Assembly: GCA_021794355.1 (NCBI GenBank)
Contig: JAJYRA010000084.1
Coordinates: 59,038-123,037 of the forward strand
Direction: 5' to 3'
Length of the DNA stretch: 64,000 bases
Source of the DNA: Thermoplasmata archaeon
GTDB taxonomy: Archaea; Thermoplasmatota; Thermoplasmata; Thermoplasmatales; Thermoplasmataceae
Shown: piece after piece, positions 1-10,331 of the stretch
How the letters are laid out: the number at the start of each line of letters is the position of its first letter
Position numbering within the stretch: the stretch's first letter is position 1
Notes under the pieces: model-generated
What the model saw: the letters and a program-made list of their open reading frames with translations, nothing else
Databases searched by the model: none
What the model was told of the DNA's origin: nothing
Made by a program: the position numbers and the translations under genes

Positions 1-106
1 CACCATTGAGCAAATTGCCAATAGTACCCTCTATCCTCCTCTCCTCATTGTATGCAGGTATAACAATGGAAACGCTTTTTTCAACCAATAGGCAAGTATC
101 AAACAA
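1..106 (-). CDS. Family 2 glycosyltransferase, N-terminal fragment (runs off left edge)
   Basis: Minus-strand translation gives ..VEKSVSIVIPAYNEERIEGTIGNLLNG, the typical GT2 N-terminus; start probably TTG at 106 or 88. Confidence 0.75.
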   Translation of the reverse strand, partial: MFDTCLLVEKSVSIVIPAYNEERRIEGTIGNLLNG

Positions 107-145
107 TAGGTTTTAAAGTTTCTTTATACAAAGAGATAACATTCA

Positions 146-478
146 TTAAATTTCCACTTCTATGAAACCCTCATTTTCCCTAACATTGAAGAGTTTTAGA
201 TCAAGTTTACCCATTGGTGCATTTTTAGAGACAAATGGTGGTTCCAACATTTTACCCGTTTTCAGATCAAATACGGCATTATGACAGGGGCATTTTACTT
301 GTTCCTTTTCCAGGTCCGGCTTTCCAAGAACGCATTTGGCGTGACTGCAAATAGCGTTAATGCCAAAAAATTGCTGTTCCTTTTTGATTATAAATATGAT
401 ATCCTATCCCACCTTAACTGATATTGAACCACCTGCGTTGTCCAGTGCCTTTACTCCAACTACTTTATTCCATACCAT
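146..478 (-). pseudogene. Rieske-type [2Fe-2S] ferredoxin with one in-frame TAG
   Basis: Minus frame 478->146: MVWNKVVGVKALDNAGGSISVKVG*DIIFIIKKEQQFFGINAICSHAKCVLGKPDLEKEQVKCPCHNAVFDLKTGKMLEPP...; CxH and CxxH motifs intact; TAG at 404-406; absent from ORF track. Confidence 0.75.
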
Positions 479-671
479 TGTCGTATATCTCTTTGCGACT
501 AATAATATTTAAGTGCCCATAGTCAAAATGTTACCTTCAGTTATTAATGATGCTCAGTAGAACTGGCTAAATTAAGGTTAAATTTTATGTATATGTAATA
601 ACATCTCCACGATTTACAGCATTTTCCAACGGGAGTGCATAATGATCGAAAAAAGGCGTTTAATAAAACAA

Positions 672-1205
672 TTAATTTTTTCTCATATATCTCTTTGGAA
701 TGACAACCAAGCATATCATCAGGAACAAAGTTGAAAAGATAAACACCGTATCTGGAATATTGAGTCCCTTTTCAAGAGTATTCAAAACACTGGGTTCCTG
801 ACCATTTTGTGAAGGACTGATTGGAATGGATAATGGACCATATACGGTTGTATTGAGGTAAATTGGAACATATTCCTTGCTCATAAAGACAAACATAAAT
901 TTGTAATAATTGTCTTTTTGAACCTTTACGTTTAATTTGTAATTATCCCATATGGAGAAGTTAAGTGCCATCTTTCCGTTGATATAAAGAGAACCAGAGC
1001 TGTTTAAAGATGTGTTTATATTCACGAAGGTGAATGTTACGGAAACAGCCTTTCCTATCATAGATCCAATTGAAACGGAACTTTCATAATTGACGGGGCT
1101 TACATGTTTATTATTTCCTTGATGTGATGATGGGATTGATAGTGCAGTTGCAACTAAAAATACCATTAGTACCAAGATTAAAAGTTTCTTTAGCTCAATC
1201 TCCAT
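672..1205 (-). CDS. Predicted secreted/membrane-anchored protein (signal-like N-terminus, C-terminal TM)
   Basis: Hydrophobic N-terminus (LLILVLMVFLVATALS) and C-terminal TM (VFIFSTLFLMICLVVIP). Confidence 0.6.
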   Translation of the reverse strand: MEIELKKLLILVLMVFLVATALSIPSSHQGNNKHVSPVNYESSVSIGSMIGKAVSVTFTFVNINTSLNSSGSLYINGKMALNFSIWDNYKLNVKVQKDNYYKFMFVFMSKEYVPIYLNTTVYGPLSIPISPSQNGQEPSVLNTLEKGLNIPDTVFIFSTLFLMICLVVIPKRYMRKN

Positions 1206-1600
1206 TTGATTATGTAAAATCCTGATAGCTTATTAAATTATTTGTGCTCAATCTATGGCGGAAAAAGATGGTTGATTTAGCTACAACGTTCCACTCGCAT
1301 TACTCAAATTACGCAATAGATAGACTTTATCCCTCCATTATTGTATGTATTCTCGGCCAATGAATTACTGATCTTTGTTTCTATTGCTTTATCAGCCAGA
1401 TTCAAAGTATTCTTTCCCACTTTTGCTCATATGTTTTCTTGCAGTTGTTAGCATAACTGGTAATTACGTAACACGTTTTGATTGCTTCTTAATCCGGTAT
1501 TTTCTGTAAGAAATGATGCAAAACACGATTAGAGTATCAATCGTATATAACCGCAATAGTGCTCAATTTGAATGTTTCTGAACCTTGATTGATTAGAACA

Positions 1601-2128
1601 CTATACCTTATCCAGTTCATCAATAAACCAATAGGCGTCCCATGGGGATGTTATCAGTACATCTCCATTTTCAATACCGGTATGGATCAACTTGCCCAGA
1701 ATACACATTCTTCTGTCCTCGTATAGGATCTCATAATCCTTCGGCATTGCGGCAGAATAAAACATGAAAAAAGCACGGAATAGAGAGATTGTTATTTCAG
1801 AATTAAGGGATTCTATTGAATTCGTATTATTATCGACGTACTTCGCCAATGTTTCCAGACCAAGTTCCAATACTTTTCTCTTGACTTCCAGATCCGTAGA
1901 CTGATTTTTGTCAATTAACTTACCTGTTACCTCACATTCCACTATTTTTAATGGAATGTCTTCAAAGGTTCCCGATAATTTATGAAGCACTTTTTCACTA
2001 TTTCCTTCTAAGGAAATGAAAATTCTCATAGGAGTTCTTCGCCTTACTAAATTGACCAATTCTGAAAGGGATTGACCCTCTTCTTCTACCTTCCTTTGAG
2101 CATATATTAAAACATCCATTTTATCCAT
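1601..2128 (-). CDS. Hypothetical protein upstream-oriented with fttA
   Basis: 175 aa ORF, same strand, 9 bp downstream of the FttA gene. Confidence 0.6.
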   Translation of the reverse strand: MDKMDVLIYAQRKVEEEGQSLSELVNLVRRRTPMRIFISLEGNSEKVLHKLSGTFEDIPLKIVECEVTGKLIDKNQSTDLEVKRKVLELGLETLAKYVDNNTNSIESLNSEITISLFRAFFMFYSAAMPKDYEILYEDRRMCILGKLIHTGIENGDVLITSPWDAYWFIDELDKV

Positions 2129-2137
2129 TTTTAGTAC

Positions 2138-4060
2138 CTAATACAACCTTATTGTTTCAAGATTTCTTAGAGCGTAAGCATCTATACCGAACTTTTGCTT
2201 AAGCAACCTTGCAAAATCCTGAGCGTTTTCACTATCTCCATGATTGACCAAAATTCTCCTTGGTTTTGGCATCATTGTGGCTATATAGGCTATCAGTTGC
2301 TTTTTGTCTGAGTGTCCTGAAAAGCCTTCAGCCGTTTCAACATTCATATTCACATGATATGCTGTCATTTTTCCACCTTCACTCAGATTGACTTCCTTTG
2401 AGCCCCTCTGAAGTCTCTTCCCAAAGGTTCCCTCAGCCTGATATCCCACGAAAACCAGTGAATTCTTCGGAGAATCCGACCACGCCTTGAAGAATTCCAT
2501 TACCGGGCCACCATTCATCATTCCTGAGGTGGCAAGGACTATCTGACTTTCATTTGAATCACATATCTGAAGCCTTTGCTCTCTCGTTTCAACCTTCTTA
2601 AATATGGGACTCATAAAGGGGTTTTCTCTCTGCACCATTATCTGCTCTCGGAGGTTTCTGTTTAAAAATTCCGGATAGGCGGCATGTATAGCAGTTGCTT
2701 CCATTATCATACCGTCTAAGTAAACAGGTACATTCTTGATAGCTCCTGTCCTCATAGCCTCTTCCACCACCATCATAACCTCCTGACTTCTTCCGACTGC
2801 AAACACCGGAATGAGGACGGACCCTCCCCTTTCAAAAGTCCTGTTTATTATGTCAACTAGGATTTCAGAGGCTTCTTTCCTTGTTTTATGATAATCATCC
2901 CTTCCTGAATAGGTACTTTCTGTCATGAAGGTTTCCACTCTTGGGAACTTATTATTAGCCGGGTTAAATAGTAAGGATTTCTCGAATTTAACATCTCCAC
3001 TGAGGACTACGTTGTATAGGCCATCTCCAATGTGAAGGTGTACAGATGCAGAGCCCAGGATGTGTCCAGCATTGTAAAAGGTCAGTCTCACGTCTGGAGT
3101 GATATCTGTCGTTTCGTTATTTTTGAGAACAACTGTTTTCTTCAATTCCTCTCTTATATGCTTTGTTTCATAGGGGGCTTTATAGCCCTCCATGTGTGAA
3201 ACTTTTATGAAATCATTCTGCAACAGAACGGCCAGATCCCGGGTTGGCTGTGTCATATAAATTGGGCCTTCATATCCATACTTATACAACATGGGAGCCA
3301 TCCCTGAATGATCAAGATGTGCGTGTGTCAGTATGACTGCATCTATGGAATTTAAAGGCTGAACTTCTGGTAGATAAAGGTACGGTGAGCCTTCCCATGG
3401 TTTTTCTCCTGCAGTGCTTGTGTTCATCATCCCACAGTCGATTAATATTTTAGAGTTGTTGGTTGATACCAGGGTTGCACTTCTTCCAACTTCCCTGTGT
3501 CCTCCCAGAGCGGTAAGCCTGACCCAGGTTTCACCAATCATAGCAGGTGCATTCAACTTTTGCCCGAGGGAATTGAGAAATTTCTTTCTTTCATCCTTGA
3601 CTTCCCTCATAAACTCCCTGACTTCCTTTACTGTGTGAGAGTGCATGGGTGGTGACCTGATTATCCTTGGCGACCAATTTGTTTCATGCTTTATTTTCCT
3701 TACGTATTCAGAGTCCTTTTGGGATATGATGGAGGGTTCTTCCAGTTCTATAACAACTTCCCCTGTATCCGATTCGAAGTATATATCCTTAAGACCGGCC
3801 GCTTCTGGAATTGTATCTTCCACAATCTTTTTGACCTCATCTTCATCTTTCAAAATAGATGGATCTGGTCTTATGGCAATACGACGCCTAATTTCCTGTG
3901 CTACCTTTATGGCAATGTCATCCCGATTGGCGAATAGATCCTCGTTTTTTGTGTATACAACAATATTTGGACCCTCATATACTACCTCAGTAATTCCGTT
4001 GTCCGGCACAAGCCTTTCGAATATGGACTTTGCATCTCCTATATAATCTCTGAAAACCAT
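2138..4060 (-). CDS. fttA: Archaeal CPSF/beta-CASP ribonuclease with N-terminal KH domains (aCPSF1/FttA)
   Basis: Metallo-beta-lactamase motif LTHAHLDHSGMAP, beta-CASP region (FMTESTYSGRD, SGHSDKKQL), N-terminal KH-like region. Confidence 0.95.
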   Translation of the reverse strand: MVFRDYIGDAKSIFERLVPDNGITEVVYEGPNIVVYTKNEDLFANRDDIAIKVAQEIRRRIAIRPDPSILKDEDEVKKIVEDTIPEAAGLKDIYFESDTGEVVIELEEPSIISQKDSEYVRKIKHETNWSPRIIRSPPMHSHTVKEVREFMREVKDERKKFLNSLGQKLNAPAMIGETWVRLTALGGHREVGRSATLVSTNNSKILIDCGMMNTSTAGEKPWEGSPYLYLPEVQPLNSIDAVILTHAHLDHSGMAPMLYKYGYEGPIYMTQPTRDLAVLLQNDFIKVSHMEGYKAPYETKHIREELKKTVVLKNNETTDITPDVRLTFYNAGHILGSASVHLHIGDGLYNVVLSGDVKFEKSLLFNPANNKFPRVETFMTESTYSGRDDYHKTRKEASEILVDIINRTFERGGSVLIPVFAVGRSQEVMMVVEEAMRTGAIKNVPVYLDGMIMEATAIHAAYPEFLNRNLREQIMVQRENPFMSPIFKKVETREQRLQICDSNESQIVLATSGMMNGGPVMEFFKAWSDSPKNSLVFVGYQAEGTFGKRLQRGSKEVNLSEGGKMTAYHVNMNVETAEGFSGHSDKKQLIAYIATMMPKPRRILVNHGDSENAQDFARLLKQKFGIDAYALRNLETIRLY

Positions 4061-4112
4061 GTTAAGTGACTCCTGAAAAATTTATTTTATGTATATTAAT
4101 TAATAATGTGAT

Positions 4113-4757
4113 TTAAAGGTTTAATTTAAGCTTTTTCATTCTGCTAAGGACGTCTGATTCCTCAAGCTTGACAAAGCCCTTTTCTTTGGTAATGACAGCC
4201 ACATCAATCATTCCACCGGATGCAGAATCTCTTGACTTGGCGGCCGAAATGCCTTTAATAACCAGATCTACCCCTTCATCCACGGACAGTTCCTTGTTGT
4301 ACATTGATTCAAGGACACCATAAACAAAAGGAGAACCTGATCCTGTGCTCACATAAATGTCTTCAACGGATCCGCCTGCTGCATCCACGGAGAAAATGTG
4401 TGGCTTAGTGTCAACTCCTCCTATTAATATTTGCACCATGTACGGATAAAATTTTGTTTGATTCAAGATGTTTGAGAGAAGGGTAGCTGCTGCATTTATT
4501 GGTATGTTGATTTTTCTCTGCATCCTGTAGAGCTCCAATTCTGCTTTCATGTATCTTACCAAAACCTGCGCATCCCCTACGAGTCCTGCTATGGTCATTC
4601 CTGCATATGTGTCTATCTGAAAGAGCTTCTGACCGTCTTTATGAGCGATAAAATGATCCATTGTGACCCGCCTCTCAGTTGCCATTACAACGGCATCTTT
4701 GAGTGTTATCGCAACAGTTGTTGTTCCAGTTTCCATTAATTTTTCCATTAATTCCAC
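4113..4757 (-). CDS. psmB: Proteasome subunit beta
   Basis: Propeptide then [24 protein letters not shown]; classic archaeal beta subunit. Confidence 0.95.
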   Translation of the reverse strand: MELMEKLMETGTTTVAITLKDAVVMATERRVTMDHFIAHKDGQKLFQIDTYAGMTIAGLVGDAQVLVRYMKAELELYRMQRKINIPINAAATLLSNILNQTKFYPYMVQILIGGVDTKPHIFSVDAAGGSVEDIYVSTGSGSPFVYGVLESMYNKELSVDEGVDLVIKGISAAKSRDSASGGMIDVAVITKEKGFVKLEESDVLSRMKKLKLNL

Positions 4758-5027
4758 TCCATTCAGTCAATAGCTATGTGTATTAAATACTTTTTAATTT
4801 TTTACAAAAATTGCTATCAGCGATTCAGGGTATCCCCCGTGATATTTAGAGTGAATATAAAGATAAAAGCTTCATTGAATTCTTGATAAAATTTAACCTG
4901 GTTAGAAGAAAAAGAACTATTCCATGGGATTGCATAAATTGTCATCCTTTAAGCTAAGATCTTTAGGTCCTTTCCAACACTAGAATAATCAACATCGTTT
5001 TTAAATACGTAGTAAAAATGACCTGAT

Positions 5028-5450
5028 ATGGTTCTAAACGCCGAAGACATAATGAGTCCTCTTCCACCTGTTCTTTCTGGAGATTTAACAGTTGCAGCAG
5101 CCACAGAGGCAATGGAATTAGAGCATAGAGGCTTTGTTCTGGTAGGTTCAAATCATAATATAGAAGGAATAGTAACAGAATGGGACTTTGTTAGCAAAAT
5201 TCTTGCAGCAAAAAAGGACCCAAACACAACCACCATCAGGGAAATAATGAGTACGGAAATAAAAAGTATTCCTGAAGATACGCCAACGAGAAAGGTAACT
5301 GTGATTATGAGTAGAAATGGGATAAGGAGAATATTGGTTGGGAAAAATGGAAAATATGTAGGTATAATAACTTCCAGAGACATATTGAGAATTTTTGAAG
5401 ATTATGTTGAGAACGTGGAAAATATAGCAGGAAAATATGGATTGTTGTAG
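5028..5450 (+). CDS. CBS domain-containing protein
   Basis: Two CBS motifs (MSPLPPVLSGDLTVAAATEAME.., MSTEIKSIPEDTPTRKVTVIM..). Confidence 0.9.
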   Translation: MVLNAEDIMSPLPPVLSGDLTVAAATEAMELEHRGFVLVGSNHNIEGIVTEWDFVSKILAAKKDPNTTTIREIMSTEIKSIPEDTPTRKVTVIMSRNGIRRILVGKNGKYVGIITSRDILRIFEDYVENVENIAGKYGLL

Positions 5451-5527
5451 TACCTTATTTTACCTTCGGGCTAATTTAGAAAAAATTTGCTTTGCTATTC
5501 ATTAAGTTTTCATCAGTCTTGGTTCTT

Positions 5528-6148
5528 TCACATCAGGATGTACTTATAAAGTTCTATAACATCGTGAACGTCCCCAAGCGAATATTCCCTGAGTCGCTTA
5601 TCGTGATTTTTCCATAGGAACTCAACGGCTTCCGCTGGATTTTTTCCTTCCATCTCCAGGGTCTCTTTCACTCTCATGAGATTAATCCCAGAGTAGAGTT
5701 CGGAATTTACTATCTTTTTGAGACTTTGAATTGCATAATCGCCGGACTTTATTCGCAGATCGAGGGCACAGACATACATCATATCAAGAAGATATGAAGT
5801 CCCAAAAAAATATTTTAAGGAGAACAGCTGCTTGGAGTAGGGAAATTTTACAAGTTTTGTATTTATTAAAGTTATATCATAACTTACGTGATTGAAACCT
5901 ATTATTACTTCTGGTTGATACGAATCCACCAGTTCCTGAAGGTTGTTCAATAGGGCATATTCATCGTAATTATCAGGATCTGCCATTAACACGTCATATT
6001 TCCCCTGCAATGTACCGACTGAAATGACCACAATGTTTTCGTTTTGCAGGAATCCACCCTTAACTAGGGTCTCGAGGTCCAGCGCCATAACCCTTCTGGC
6101 ACCATTTATCCTGCGTTTCACTCTTGATAGCCCTATATCAATATCCAT
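5528..6148 (-). CDS. Predicted DEDDy-type 3'-5' exonuclease (RNase H fold)
   Basis: Motif I MALDLET, motif II IIGFNHVSYDI, motif III YSLGDVHDVIEL. Confidence 0.6.
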   Translation of the reverse strand: MDIDIGLSRVKRRINGARRVMALDLETLVKGGFLQNENIVVISVGTLQGKYDVLMADPDNYDEYALLNNLQELVDSYQPEVIIGFNHVSYDITLINTKLVKFPYSKQLFSLKYFFGTSYLLDMMYVCALDLRIKSGDYAIQSLKKIVNSELYSGINLMRVKETLEMEGKNPAEAVEFLWKNHDKRLREYSLGDVHDVIELYKYILM

Positions 6149-6199
6149 GGAAAGGGATTAGATCAGATAATATTATAACTATTTCTTTATTGCCCAAGT

Positions 6200-6592
6200 A
6201 TGCGATATACTAGTAGAATTTATCTTGACGAATCAGTTGAATTACAGAAACTTGGAAATACTGTAGTGGGCTTTTTCAAGGAAGAGGGATTTTTAACCCA
6301 GATGTTTACCATAGATCATATGAAGGTTATTCAGGCGAAGAAGGGTGGAATTCTAAGAACACTCCTTTCGACAAATAAGGCACTGACCACAGTTATTCGA
6401 GGAGAGCCAAATAAAATTGAAATATTCCTTGGAGTAAGGGAATGGATTGACGAAAAGGATGAAATTTCCTTAAAAGGTTCCATAAAAAATCCAATGAAAT
6501 ATTTCGACCCCGTTCCTGAATCACTATGGGCCTATGAAATAGAACATCATCTGTGGAATCATATTGAGATAAATATCGAAATAGGGTTGTAG
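6200..6592 (+). CDS. Hypothetical protein
   Basis: 130 aa ORF with no recognised motif. Confidence 0.55.
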   Translation: MRYTSRIYLDESVELQKLGNTVVGFFKEEGFLTQMFTIDHMKVIQAKKGGILRTLLSTNKALTTVIRGEPNKIEIFLGVREWIDEKDEISLKGSIKNPMKYFDPVPESLWAYEIEHHLWNHIEINIEIGL

Positions 6593-6618
6593 AAAAAATT
6601 ATAATTTTCAAAAATGAA

Positions 6619-7518
6619 TTAATATCCTCGCCACTTTTCACCTGTGATCCTTTCGAACATTGTTTTGTAAAGATCCGAAGTGGAACTGATAAGATTTTCA
6701 GGCAATGGGTCTATTTCCGGTTCTACGGTTCCAGATTCCCGTGCCTTATACAACCTATCGTGGTAACCATTATCACGATAATATTTTCTTACGCTTTCCT
6801 TTGACAGCTCAACTATCCTGCCTTTTTCGTATTGATCCAGTTCCCAAAATCTATCCTCATCTGCTGTGCCAAAGGTATCCACAATGACTATGTCCCTACC
6901 TTCTCCCATAGCAAATTCCTTCTTCCCATCTGCGTGAATCAGATTTCTTTTAGCGACTTCCTTTTCTATCTTTCGGTCTATTTTCAGGATTGTTTCCTTT
7001 ATTTTGTATATTTCCTCCGTAGTTATTCCGCCTATTTCTGAGGCTTCTTGAAAGTTTAGAGGGCGATCTGTTTTTTCAAATTTCGTTGTCATTTCAAAGA
7101 AAGGCTCATCCAACCGTTCGCCTGGCTGTGGAATCCTATTCATGCCCAAATCCGATTTATCTATCTTTCCACCCTTTATCCTGTCTATAAGGGTACCTGC
7201 GGCATAATGTCTCATTACAAACTCCAGGGGAATGAGGTAGTTTACCCAGAATTTGGATCCACCCAATTCATTTACCCTGAATTTTTTAACTTCCATCTCA
7301 CTGCCATTAATGAGCTTCAAGAAATGTGTTTTAATACCCAGTTCCTTTTCCACGATCTGAAACCAATATGCAGAGGTTCGACAAACCGATTCTCCCTTGT
7401 TTGGTATCATTACAGGTATGATCTTATCAAAAACAGAAATCCGGTCTGAAAACCTAAAAATAAGGGAATTTCCGTTATCATAAACATCCTTGACCTTTCC
7501 TTTTCTGATCAGTTCCAT
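6619..7518 (-). CDS. purC: Phosphoribosylaminoimidazole-succinocarboxamide synthase
   Basis: GKVKDVYDNGNSLIFRFSDRISVFD, LIHADGKKEFAMGEGRDIVIVDTFGTADEDRFW. Confidence 0.93.
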   Translation of the reverse strand: MELIRKGKVKDVYDNGNSLIFRFSDRISVFDKIIPVMIPNKGESVCRTSAYWFQIVEKELGIKTHFLKLINGSEMEVKKFRVNELGGSKFWVNYLIPLEFVMRHYAAGTLIDRIKGGKIDKSDLGMNRIPQPGERLDEPFFEMTTKFEKTDRPLNFQEASEIGGITTEEIYKIKETILKIDRKIEKEVAKRNLIHADGKKEFAMGEGRDIVIVDTFGTADEDRFWELDQYEKGRIVELSKESVRKYYRDNGYHDRLYKARESGTVEPEIDPLPENLISSTSDLYKTMFERITGEKWRGY

Positions 7519-7551
7519 GAGAGGATATGGCGAACCTTTAAATTTAGGTTT

Positions 7552-7851
7552 CTAAATTTCGTTTATCACTTCATGTATTTTTAATATTGGTCTATCAAGA
7601 ATGGCTCCCTGTGGTAGCGGCATATTATGTGCTTCCTTGAACTCCTTGGAGTCTGTCCAGGTCTCAAAAGCCTCCCTGGATTCCCAAATGGTCATTACAA
7701 CATATTCATCATCCTTTCCAGTTGGTTTTAAAACATAATTTTTTACAAAACCTTTAAAATTCTTCAGGTTGGATTGTCTTCGGGAAAATCTTTCTTCAAA
7801 TTCTTTCCTGAACCCTGCTTCTACCCTGATCCTATTCTGTACGATTATCAT
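7552..7851 (-). CDS. Antibiotic biosynthesis monooxygenase (ABM)/HmoA-like protein
   Basis: VQNRIRVEAGFRKEFEERF....FVKNYVLKP...VVMTIWESREAFETWTDSKEFKEAH. Confidence 0.8.
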   Translation of the reverse strand: MIIVQNRIRVEAGFRKEFEERFSRRQSNLKNFKGFVKNYVLKPTGKDDEYVVMTIWESREAFETWTDSKEFKEAHNMPLPQGAILDRPILKIHEVINEI

Positions 7852-8158
7852 AGCTTATTATGGTGAAACATTATATTACTCTTTCTAAATTGGGCTATTT
7901 TTTCAGGAAACCCATGGATTGCTCATTAATGATATTCTGTTATTGATGGGTGTCTATAACCTGTTTTTGTCCAACTAGATCGTGAAATTAATGGATAAAG
8001 GTCTTAAACGACCCATTGCACATTTCATCCAAAAGGTAATTTCGATAGGACGTATCCTTTGATTTACCGGAACGATCTTGGAAACGTTGGATTTTCGCGT
8101 GAATAGATAATTTCCAATCACGTTTTAATACGAAGAATGAATTTCCAGAGGATATCGT

Positions 8159-8614
8159 ATGAAAACAGCTAAATTCCAAACAAGCGCGGGAGACTTTAAG
8201 GTTCAACTGGATGATGAAAACATGCCAATCACGGCAGGAAACTTCATTACCCTTATAAAGAAAGGCTTTTATGACGGCACTATTTTTCACAGAGTGATTG
8301 ATGGTTTTATGATTCAGGGAGGAGATCCTACCGGAACTGGCATGGGAGGCCCGGGATATAAGATAAAGGATGAATTTTCAAAGGATAATCATAACAAAAA
8401 AGGTACAATTTCAATGGCAAATGCAGGTCCAAACACCGGCGGAAGCCAGTTTTTCATTAATCTTGCAGATAATCTCTATCTGGACGGTAAGCACCCGGTC
8501 TTTGGTAAGGTAATAGACGGAATGAACGTGGTTGAAGCCATTGGAAAAACAAAAACTGGCAGGAATGATAAGCCAATAAATGAGATAAAAATTATAAAAT
8601 GTACTATTCTTTAG
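8159..8614 (+). CDS. Peptidyl-prolyl cis-trans isomerase, cyclophilin type
   Basis: [50 protein letters not shown]. Confidence 0.95.
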   Translation: MKTAKFQTSAGDFKVQLDDENMPITAGNFITLIKKGFYDGTIFHRVIDGFMIQGGDPTGTGMGGPGYKIKDEFSKDNHNKKGTISMANAGPNTGGSQFFINLADNLYLDGKHPVFGKVIDGMNVVEAIGKTKTGRNDKPINEIKIIKCTIL

Positions 8615-9779
8615 GGCTGTTTAACAATTTTAGTGCCATATTTACACTTCTTTCCCTGATTTCAATCACACTTTCCTTTTTATTGATTCTTTTACCATCT
8701 TGCAGGATCTTTTGAAGCAACCCCCTCATGATTCCATGATCAGGGCAAAGGGGTGTTTCATTAAAAAGTGCAATGGTTGTTCTTCCGCATGATTCGCATT
8801 GAAATACATTCTTCATACCGGAGAGTTTGCCCTTCTTTGTGATGGCCCTGCCACCTATCTCAACAATATCCATTGCAAAGTCTATAACCTTTCCAGAAGC
8901 TATGGTTGTTCCCACACCAAAGCTATCAACGCCAGCTTCCCTGAGTTCTGCGATCTGTTCCTTCTTCAAACCTCCAGAAACCATTATCTTGACTCTTTTG
9001 AAACCTCTTATGTCAAGTTCCCACCGAACTTCCCTTATGATCTGAGGGAAGTTCCCCCTCCTTGATGAAGGAGTGTCAAGACGGATATAGTCTATGTCTG
9101 GAAACTTTTCTGCAGCCTCTATGGCCTTAAACTTCTCATCTCCAAAGGTATCTATAAGAATTGTTCTTGAACCGGGTGGCGAATTCTTCATCACATAATC
9201 CCATGCCCGATCTTCTCCCATAATGAGGGCAGCGGAATGGGGCATGGTCCCTGAGGGTGTGATGCCTATAAGTTCAGCTCCGAGTATTCCTGATACACCA
9301 GAAGCCCCTCCTATGTAGGCAGCCCTATCTATCATTGGAGAAATTCCAGGATGCATCCTCCTTATGCCGAAGGACATGAAGGGCTTTGGATAACATTCCA
9401 TAAAAACCCTTGTTGACTCACTGCTGATACCGGAAGACTGACATATAAAACCAAGGATGGATGTTTCCAATTCTATTATGTGGGAATAGTTTCCCTTTAA
9501 AACAATAAACGGTATGGATCTGCCTGCTGTATCTCTTGTTCCCAAAAGAGTACCTTCCGGTATGGCCCACATCTGTATATTCCTGCCCTCAAGAAGATTG
9601 GTTACCTCCTCAAGCCCTGTAAAATTTATCCATTTTTCCTGCATGGATGATGTTATCTCAGCAACAACATCATCACCCTCGGATAGAACCAGATCCTTTG
9701 TCCTGCTAAAGTAAACATCACTGGCCTTACCTTCTTCAATTTCTCTTTCAGTTGCAATGAAGAATTTCCTATTTTCCAT
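8604..9779 (-). CDS. Nicotinate phosphoribosyltransferase (archaeal type)
   Basis: NAPRTase/QPRTase core ([31 protein letters not shown]), C-terminal zinc-ribbon-like [21 protein letters not shown]. Confidence 0.88.
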   Translation of the reverse strand: MENRKFFIATEREIEEGKASDVYFSRTKDLVLSEGDDVVAEITSSMQEKWINFTGLEEVTNLLEGRNIQMWAIPEGTLLGTRDTAGRSIPFIVLKGNYSHIIELETSILGFICQSSGISSESTRVFMECYPKPFMSFGIRRMHPGISPMIDRAAYIGGASGVSGILGAELIGITPSGTMPHSAALIMGEDRAWDYVMKNSPPGSRTILIDTFGDEKFKAIEAAEKFPDIDYIRLDTPSSRRGNFPQIIREVRWELDIRGFKRVKIMVSGGLKKEQIAELREAGVDSFGVGTTIASGKVIDFAMDIVEIGGRAITKKGKLSGMKNVFQCESCGRTTIALFNETPLCPDHGIMRGLLQKILQDGKRINKKESVIEIRERSVNMALKLLNSPKE

Positions 9780-10331
9780 TTAATTCACCAGATTCCATGA
9801 GTTAACTACAGTTATCCCGTACAGCCTTTTCATCTGTTCCATAGCCCTGTTATGATCCTCTTTTCTAATGGAAGCACATAGGTCCTCAATGACATTTATC
9901 TTGAAATACCTGAAGAAGGCTCCTGCTACCGTATGCAATACGCATATGTCCGTACTGATACCAAAGATGAAGAGTTCCAAAACTCCCCTTGCATTTAAGA
10001 AACCTTCCAGATCACTCTGGTAAAAGGCGTCATAATATCTTTTATGAATGTGGTATGCACATAAGGAATCAAACCCTGGATAAAGTTCTGCCCCCTCTGT
10101 TCCACGGAGACAGTGCTCACCCCATATGGCAAATTCTGGATCATTTTCCATGTGAGAATCGAGTGTCAGAATTATCATCTCCTTTGAATTTATCCTTCTC
10201 AAAAATTCGAGACTTCCTTCAGCAACCTTAATGGAATTCTCCGAACCAAATTTACCATTTATAAAATCTCTGACAAGGTCCACTCCAATAAAGGCTCTCT
10301 CAGTTTTCATAATGCCATCCTGATTTTCCAT
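9780..10331 (-). CDS. Nicotinamidase/isochorismatase-family hydrolase
   Basis: FIGVDLVRDFINGKFG, GTEGAELYPGF, FIFGISTDICVLHTVAGAF; abuts the nicotinate PRTase. Confidence 0.87.
   Translation of the reverse strand: MENQDGIMKTERAFIGVDLVRDFINGKFGSENSIKVAEGSLEFLRRINSKEMIILTLDSHMENDPEFAIWGEHCLRGTEGAELYPGFDSLCAYHIHKRYYDAFYQSDLEGFLNARGVLELFIFGISTDICVLHTVAGAFFRYFKINVIEDLCASIRKEDHNRAMEQMKRLYGITVVNSWNLVN

Noticed and set aside
1250-1600. Possible transposase relic on the minus strand (..NTLNLADKAIETKISNSLAENTYNNGGIKSI..)
   Set aside because: Short, frame-broken and without a diagnostic motif; cannot be supported by eye.
3414-4046. Plus-strand ORFs inside fttA
   Set aside because: Antisense to a strongly supported conserved gene; no recognisable protein features.
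8604-10331. NAD salvage pair as an NAD-depletion defence system
   Set aside because: Nicotinamidase plus nicotinate phosphoribosyltransferase is ordinary NAD salvage; no effector domain nearby.
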